Below are positions 6,570-10,601 of a stretch of 10,601 bases of DNA, in pieces; position 1 is the stretch's first letter, and every line of letters begins with the position of its first letter. Below the pieces are notes generated by a model that searched no databases, was not told the DNA's origin, and saw only the letters and a list, made by a program, of their open reading frames with translations. The translations under genes and the position numbers were made by a program. The DNA comes from Clostridium sp. (GTDB taxonomy: Bacteria; Bacillota; Clostridia; Clostridiales; Clostridiaceae), in assembly GCA_018372555.1 (NCBI GenBank), contig JAHAIU010000090.1:1-10601 (forward strand). Direction: 5' to 3'.

Positions 6570-6822
6570 AGCATTTTAAAGATTTTTAGTTAATAGTAAT
6601 CTATAATAAAGTATTTATAACTTAATAAGTTATATTTTATGTATAAAATATTTTAGACATGAAATTTGATACTCAACTTATATATAAATAAACATATAAA
6701 TTCAAATGATGTGCTAAATTTTATAATTATATTTACTTTAAATTACATAGAATGTAGATTAGTTATTTAAACAGATATAGAAATTGAATATGTTTAATTT
6801 AATTATATTTGACAATAGTTAC
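6570..6822. other. AT-rich intergenic stretch between eno and secG, no gene seen
   Basis: There is no open frame with a ribosome site and no recognisable RNA here. A TTGACA at 6809-6814 has no -10 box at a usable distance; the nearest TATGAT is 26 bases away. Confidence 0.45.
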
Positions 6823-6851
6823 TTGTAAAATTTGAAACATTATGATAAGAT
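6823..6851 (+). promoter_or_regulatory. secG: Candidate promoter of secG
   Basis: TTGTAA (6823-6828), a 17-base spacer and TAAGAT (6846-6851) form a moderate sigma-A match about 50 bases upstream of the secG start. Since eno ends in a terminator, secG should need its own promoter, and this is the best-spaced pair I found. Confidence 0.4.
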
Positions 6852-6885
6852 ATCCTTATGTAAATACGACCATTTATATCTAGTT

Positions 6886-6892
6886 GGGAGGT
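6886..6892 (+). promoter_or_regulatory. secG: Ribosome binding site that fixes the secG start
   Basis: GGGAGGT lies ten bases before the ATG at 6902. An in-frame TTG at 6884 overlaps this site and so cannot be the start; the next ATG at 6908 would be too far from it. Confidence 0.85.
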
Positions 6893-6901
6893 ATAGCAAT
6901 T

Positions 6902-7138
6902 ATGGAGATGAAGAGCATTTTATTAGTGTTAGAAGCAGTGTTAGGGCTAGTAATTATAATATCAGTATTATTGCAACCAAGTAAAACAGATGCATTAAGC
7001 GGATTAATTCAAGGAAGTAGAACTGAAACATTCTTCTCTAGGAATAAGGCTAAGACAAAAGAAGCTATGTTATTAAGATTAACAATTATCACTATGGCTT
7101 TATTTGCTGTTAATACAATAGCTTTAAACTTAATATAG
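6902..7138 (+). CDS. secG: Preprotein translocase subunit SecG
   Basis: This 78-residue membrane protein is the accessory subunit of the SecYEG channel and assists SecA-driven protein export. It shows the family layout: a first transmembrane helix at about residues 5-25 ending in VLLQPSK, a Gly/Ser-containing cytoplasmic loop (ALSGLIQGSRTETFFSRNKAKTKE), then a second helix at about 56-76 preceded by basic residues. SVLLQ followed by the SGLIQGS and FFSRNKAKT loop is typical of Gram-positive SecG. Length is normal. Its position between eno and rnr is the common clostridial arrangement. A terminator follows, so it appears monocistronic here. Confidence 0.95.
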   Translation: MEMKSILLVLEAVLGLVIIISVLLQPSKTDALSGLIQGSRTETFFSRNKAKTKEAMLLRLTIITMALFAVNTIALNLI

Positions 7139-7144
7139 GGATTT

Positions 7145-7183
7145 AAATGAGCTGCTTAAATTATTAGTGGCTCTTTTATGTTT
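7145..7183 (+). terminator. Probable terminator after secG
   Basis: GAGCTGCT (7149-7156) pairs with AGTGGCTC (7166-7173) using two G-T wobbles around a 9-base loop. An interrupted T-run follows (TTTTATGTTTTT). It starts a few bases after the secG stop. Confidence 0.7.
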
Positions 7184-7263
7184 TTATAAAGAATTTTAAA
7201 AAAATTATTTTTTTAAGTAGATAGTAGTAAAGTTAGAATTAAAATTAATAATTTTTATTGATT

Positions 7264-7293
7264 TTGCAATAAAATATTAATATGAATTATAAT
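7264..7293 (+). promoter_or_regulatory. Candidate promoter for the PH-domain gene
   Basis: TTGCAA (7264-7269), an 18-base spacer and a perfect TATAAT (7288-7293) form a plausible sigma-A promoter. Its transcript would carry a leader of about 230 bases including the repeat at 7305-7366. No other well-spaced pair was found nearer to the gene. Confidence 0.45.
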
Positions 7294-7304
7294 AATAGTA
7301 AGTA

Positions 7305-7366
7305 GTGTGATGGCACAATGTGAAATTAAGAATGAATAATGAAAAGTTAATCTTCATTCTTAATTT
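7305..7366. repeat. Intergenic repeat with GCACAATG motif and 14-bp inverted repeat
   Basis: GTGTGATGGCACAATG (7305-7320) resembles GTGCTGTCGCACAATG at 10563-10578, with 12 of 16 bases identical; in both, GTGT or GTGC can pair with GCAC. Directly after it, AAATTAAGAATGAA (7323-7336) and TTCATTCTTAATTT (7353-7366) are a perfect 14-bp inverted repeat with a 16-base loop. No T-run follows. It appears to belong to a small intergenic repeat family; function unknown. Confidence 0.6.
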
Positions 7367-7380
7367 CTAATTCTTAACTT

Positions 7381-7487
7381 GAGCTAATAATGCTATAGCT
7401 CCTTAATTTTACAAATAAGAATTAGAATGTAGCTTTAAGCTTATAAGTAAGATCTATGTTAGATTTAATTTTATAAATAAGAGTTAG
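7381..7487. repeat. Leader region of the PH-domain gene: small hairpin and a 23-bp direct repeat
   Basis: GAGCTA (7381-7386) can pair with TAGCTC (7396-7401). Then a 23-base sequence beginning TTAATTTTACAAATAAG (7403-7425) recurs at 7465-7487 with two differences. The copies are 62 bases apart. The region has no open frame; it may be an old local duplication in untranslated leader. Confidence 0.5.
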
Positions 7488-7531
7488 TTTGAAATTAATA
7501 AATATTATAAAGAAATAAGGAGGGTGTTTTT

Positions 7532-7909
7532 ATGGGTATATTTAATGGGGTAATGGGGAATGCTTCTGAAGTGAATCTAGAAAGCTTAAGAAAAGATTAT
7601 GGAAAGATACTATCGCCAGGGGAGAGTATTGAAAAGGGGTATAAGCTAGTAAGAGATTTGTTTTTATTTACAAATAAGAGATTGATATTAGTAGATAAGC
7701 AAGGGGTAACAGGTAAGAAAACAGAATATCATTCAATACCTTACAAATCAATAACTCATTTCAGTATTGAAACATCTGGTCATTTTGATTTAGATGCAGA
7801 GCTTAAAATTTGGATATCTGGAACTGCATTACCAATTGAAAAGCAATTTAATAGTAGCTTAAATATATATGAATTACAATCTGTTTTAGCAGAGTATTGC
7901 CTAAAATAG
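7532..7909 (+). CDS. PH domain-containing protein (bPH_1 / YvbH-like family)
   Basis: This 125-residue soluble protein is essentially one bacterial pleckstrin-homology-like domain. The conserved sequence is clear: MGNASEV near the N-terminus, LSPGESIEKGYKLVRDLFLFTNKRLILVDKQGVTGKKTEYHSIPYKSI at about 28-75, FSIETSGHFDLDAELKIWISG at about 77-97, and a C-terminal helix IYELQSVLAEYCLK. The TNKRLILVDKQG(V/L)TGKKTEY core is the signature of this family, which is widespread in Firmicutes with no settled function. No signal peptide or membrane segment is seen. A strong AGGAGGG ribosome site precedes the ATG. The gene sits alone between secG and rnr and is probably an inserted extra rather than a partner of either. 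Confidence 0.85.
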   Translation: MGIFNGVMGNASEVNLESLRKDYGKILSPGESIEKGYKLVRDLFLFTNKRLILVDKQGVTGKKTEYHSIPYKSITHFSIETSGHFDLDAELKIWISGTALPIEKQFNSSLNIYELQSVLAEYCLK

Positions 7910-8034
7910 TGAAAATATAGATTGGTTAAATATTAACATAAAGATAAAAAGAATATTAAATTTGCAGATAAGAATAAATGTAAAATAGTTAAATTTAATA
8001 TAAAGAGAAACTATAGAAAGATAAAAGGAAGAAT

Positions 8035-8071
8035 GGTGGATGTAAAATCTAGGAAATAGTTAGATATCACC
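8035..8071. other. Hairpin-forming leader region of rnr
   Basis: The 272 bases between the PH-domain gene and rnr hold no gene. GGTG (8035-8038) can pair with CACC (8068-8071) and ATCTA (8047-8051) with TAGAT (8061-8065), nesting into one imperfect hairpin. CATAAAGATAAAA also occurs twice, at about 7936 and 8071. I found no well-spaced promoter pair and no clear terminator before rnr, so some read-through from the PH gene is possible. Confidence 0.3.
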
Positions 8072-8181
8072 ATAAAGATAAAACTATATATAATAGAAGA
8101 TTATTAAACTTATATATGGATAAAATATAGAGGTATAGGTACAAGAGAGAGGTCTATATTTCTAATAAAGGAAGTGAAAAA

Positions 8182-10395
8182 ATGGGAATAAAGCAAACGG
8201 TATTAAGTTTTATGAGAGAAGAAGCTTATAGACCAATGGATATTCAAGAATTAGTATCAGTATTTGATATAAATCCTGATGAATATAAGTCTTTTAAAAA
8301 AGTTTTAAAAGCAATGGAAAAAGAAGGCTTAATAGTTAGAACAAAAAAAGATAAATTCGGAGTGCCAGAAAGACTTGGACTTATTAAAGGAAAGTTAGAG
8401 GTCCATCAAAAAGGATTTGGATTTTTATTACCAGAAACTGAAGGGGAAAAGGATGTTTTCATACCTAGTTCTTCAATGAATGGTGCTATGAATGGAGATA
8501 AAGTATTAGTTCAAATTACAAGAGAAGATTTTAATGGTAAAAAGCGTGAAGGTGAAGTAAGGGAAGTACTAGAAAGAGTAAATTTTAAGATAATTGGTGT
8601 TTATGAAGATAGTAGAAACTTTGGCTTTGTCGTACCTGAAGATACTAGAATAAATCAAGATATATTTATATCTAAAAAAGATAGAAATGGTGCAAGTGAA
8701 GGCGATATTGTAATTTGTGAAATAGTAAAATGGGGAGATAAAAGAAGAAGCCCAGAAGGAATAGTTAAAGAAGTCCTAGGTAAAAAAGGTGATAAAGGAT
8801 TAGATATATTAACTATTATTAAGAAATATGGATTGCCAGAAGAATTCTCTGAGAAGGTTCTTAATTATGCAGAAAATATTGAAGAAGAAATAGAGGAAAA
8901 AGAATATAAAAGAAGATTAGATCTTAGAGATTTAAGAATGGTAACTATAGATGGTGAAGATGCTAAAGATTTAGATGATGCTGTATCTATAGAAAGACTT
9001 GAAGATGGAAAGTTTAAACTTGGAGTTCATATAGCAGATGTATCTCATTATGTAAGAGAAAAGAATCCTTTAGATAAAGAAGCATTAAAGAGAGCAACTT
9101 CTGTTTATTTAATAGATAGAGTTATTCCAATGTTACCAAAGAAATTATCTAATGGAATTTGTTCATTAAATCCTAAGGTTGATAGACTTGCATTAAGTTG
9201 TTTTATGATTATAGATAACAAGGGTAAGGTTATAAGACATGAAATTCATGAAACTGTAATAAGAACTTCAGAAAGAATGACTTATACAGATGTAACTAAG
9301 ATTCTTGCAAATAATGATGAAGAACTAATTAAAAGATATGATTACTTAGTAGATGACTTTAAGGCTATGGAAGAGTTATGTACTATTCTTCGTCAAAAGA
9401 GATTTAAAAGAGGTGCTATAGATTTTAACTTTGAAGAATCTAAGATAATACTAAATGACTTAGGTAAGCCAATTGATATAAAACCATATGATAGAGCTAT
9501 TGCAAATAGAATAATAGAAGAATTTATGCTGGTTTGTAATGAAACTATAGCTGAGCATATGTATTGGACTAATTTACCATTTGTATATAGAATACACGAA
9601 GATCCAGATGAAGAAAAATTAGAAAAATTTAAAGAATTTGTATACAATTTAGGTCATGTAGTTAAGTGGGGACAAGAAACTCACCCTAGAGCCCTTCAAG
9701 ATATACTAGAAAAGGTTAAGGGTAAGAAAGAGGAAACTGTAGTTAGTACATTATTACTTCGTTCAATGATGCAAGCTAAGTACTCTCCAGAATGTGTAGG
9801 ACACTTTGGTCTTGCTGCAAAATACTACTGTCACTTTACTTCACCAATAAGAAGATATCCTGACCTTCAAATTCATAGAATCATTAAGGAACAACTTAAT
9901 GGTAAAATAGATGAAAAGAGAAGTGAAAAATTATCTGGAATAGTGGAAATAGCATCTAAGCAATCATCAGAAATGGAAAGATTAGCTCAAGAAGCTGAAA
10001 GAGAAGTAGATGATTTAAAGAAGGCGGAATATATGCAAGAAAGAATTGGAGAAGAGTTCTCAGGAATTATTTCTTCAGTAACTTCCTTTGGATTATTTGT
10101 AGAACTTCCTAATACTATAGAAGGACTTATCCATATAACAGCTTTAGATGATGATTATTATATTTATGATGAAGCTCATTTATGTTTAATAGGGGAAAGA
10201 ACTAAGAAGGTCTATAGATTAGGTGATGAAGTTAAGGTAAAATGTAGTAGAGTAGATATAGATAATAGAGAAGTATATTTTGACTTAATAGAAGAAGATA
10301 ATAAAGAAGAAATATTTCCAAGTGAAAAATTAAGTGAAGAAATTCAAAAGGCAAAGGCAGATATACAAAATGATTTAATTGATGAAGAAGAGTAG
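8182..10395 (+). CDS. rnr: Ribonuclease R
   Basis: RNase R is a processive 3'-5' exoribonuclease that degrades structured RNA and, with SmpB/tmRNA, defective mRNA on stalled ribosomes. The 737 residues show the full domain order: N-terminal winged helix (about 1-65), cold-shock domain 1 (about 68-115, GKLEVHQKGFGFLLPE...DVFIP), cold-shock domain 2 (about 135-185, NFGFVVPE...DIFIS), RNB catalytic domain (about 245-570) and S1 domain (about 623-702, FSGIISSVTSFGLFVEL). The RNB metal-binding aspartates are present in IDGEDAKDLDDA (Asp257, 263, 265, 266), and HFTSPIRRYPDLQIHR (551-566) closes the active site. The tail is short and acidic (DLIDEEE), without the long Lys-rich extension of enterobacterial RNase R. 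An AAAGGAAG ribosome site precedes the ATG. smpB and ssrA would be expected to the right, outside the window. Confidence 0.97.
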   Translation: MGIKQTVLSFMREEAYRPMDIQELVSVFDINPDEYKSFKKVLKAMEKEGLIVRTKKDKFGVPERLGLIKGKLEVHQKGFGFLLPETEGEKDVFIPSSSMNGAMNGDKVLVQITREDFNGKKREGEVREVLERVNFKIIGVYEDSRNFGFVVPEDTRINQDIFISKKDRNGASEGDIVICEIVKWGDKRRSPEGIVKEVLGKKGDKGLDILTIIKKYGLPEEFSEKVLNYAENIEEEIEEKEYKRRLDLRDLRMVTIDGEDAKDLDDAVSIERLEDGKFKLGVHIADVSHYVREKNPLDKEALKRATSVYLIDRVIPMLPKKLSNGICSLNPKVDRLALSCFMIIDNKGKVIRHEIHETVIRTSERMTYTDVTKILANNDEELIKRYDYLVDDFKAMEELCTILRQKRFKRGAIDFNFEESKIILNDLGKPIDIKPYDRAIANRIIEEFMLVCNETIAEHMYWTNLPFVYRIHEDPDEEKLEKFKEFVYNLGHVVKWGQETHPRALQDILEKVKGKKEETVVSTLLLRSMMQAKYSPECVGHFGLAAKYYCHFTSPIRRYPDLQIHRIIKEQLNGKIDEKRSEKLSGIVEIASKQSSEMERLAQEAEREVDDLKKAEYMQERIGEEFSGIISSVTSFGLFVELPNTIEGLIHITALDDDYYIYDEAHLCLIGERTKKVYRLGDEVKVKCSRVDIDNREVYFDLIEEDNKEEIFPSEKLSEEIQKAKADIQNDLIDEEE

Positions 10396-10402
10396 TTTTA
10401 AG

Positions 10403-10524
10403 ATGAGAATAAAACCGCAAATATAAATAGAATATGCTCCATAAGACAAATGGCTGCAAAAAGAAGTTCTAATTTTCCGCCAGATGCTTATTTCACATAT
10501 TATATTTATATTTGCTAGTAGTTC
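10403..10524. repeat. Dispersed palindromic element, copy 2, directly after rnr
   Basis: This is the second copy of the block at 2889-3008, starting eight bases after the rnr stop codon. The core 10417-10515 has 20-bp terminal inverted repeats (10417-10436 and 10496-10515, one G-T mismatch). The inner pairings ATAAG/CTTAT (10441-10445 and 10487-10491) and TGGC/GCCA (10451-10454 and 10479-10482) are kept. It differs from copy 1 by a few substitutions and a two-base length change in the A-rich loop. In mRNA it would form a long 3' hairpin after rnr. Confidence 0.85.
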
Positions 10525-10562
10525 AGGATCTAAAATTTAAATTAAGAATTGAAAGAATAAAA

Positions 10563-10601
10563 GTGCTGTCGCACAATGAAAAAATTAAAAAATTAAAAAA
10601 T
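10563..10601. repeat. Second GCACAATG intergenic repeat, cut by the window edge
   Basis: GTGCTGTCGCACAATG contains a GTGC/GCAC palindrome with a 4-base loop and is followed by AAAAAATTAAAAAATTAA-type sequence. It parallels the motif at 7305-7320, which is followed by AAATTAAG. The right part lies outside the window, so an inverted repeat cannot be checked. Confidence 0.5.

Noticed and set aside
6809..6814. TTGACA as the -35 box of secG
   Set aside because: It is a perfect hexamer, but no -10-like sequence occurs 15-19 bases downstream; the nearest TATGAT is 26 bases away.
6884..6901. TTG start giving SecG six extra residues
   Set aside because: The TTG overlaps the GGGAGG ribosome site, so the ATG at 6902 is the functional start.
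9393..9647. Reverse-strand open frame inside rnr
   Set aside because: It is antisense to the RNB catalytic domain and has no ribosome site or recognisable product.
10396..10601. smpB or tmRNA gene after rnr
   Set aside because: Both are expected in this neighbourhood, but the remaining 200 bases contain only repeats and AT-rich DNA, with no tmRNA ends and no SmpB frame.

Overview
The window looks like chromosomal DNA from a low-GC Clostridium (sensu stricto, cluster I). It is strongly A+T-rich, the genes carry strong AGGAGG-type ribosome sites and use codons ending in A or T, and the order eno - secG - (small gene) - rnr is the usual clostridial housekeeping block that normally runs on to smpB and the tmRNA gene. 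All recognisable genes lie on the + strand. I saw no phage, transposase, CRISPR, tRNA or rRNA.

Layout. Positions 1-174 are the 3' end of a DegV-family gene, closed by a strong terminator at 302-328. A long AT-rich gap carries a good promoter (606-634) for an amino-acid ABC importer. The importer consists of two membrane permeases (780-1445 and 1426-2100), an ATPase (2113-2859) and a lipoprotein substrate-binding gene (3077-3903). The binding protein closely resembles the cysteine-binding CjaA type, so the operon is probably a cysteine importer. The binding-protein gene is broken by a one-base deletion near 3455. Next come a small atypical protein-kinase-fold gene (3970-4563) with a terminator, then a 0.6 kb gap with the enolase promoter and a possible PerR/Fur-type operator, then eno (5194-6489) with its own terminator. 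They are followed by secG (6902-7138), a small PH-domain gene (7532-7909) and rnr (8182-10395).

How the genes relate. The ABC genes form one uptake system: the lipoprotein captures substrate outside the cell, the two permeases form the channel and the ATPase drives transport. eno is glycolytic, secG belongs to the Sec translocon, and rnr encodes the exoribonuclease that works with SmpB/tmRNA in RNA quality control. These last three are housekeeping neighbours rather than one pathway.

The most unusual non-coding feature is a roughly 120-bp dispersed element present twice, at 2889-3008 and 10403-10524. Each copy has 20-bp terminal inverted repeats and could fold into a long hairpin. One copy sits inside the ABC operon, between the ATPase and binding-protein genes; the other sits immediately after rnr. 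A second, shorter repeat family (GCACAATG motif) appears at 7305 and at the right edge of the window.
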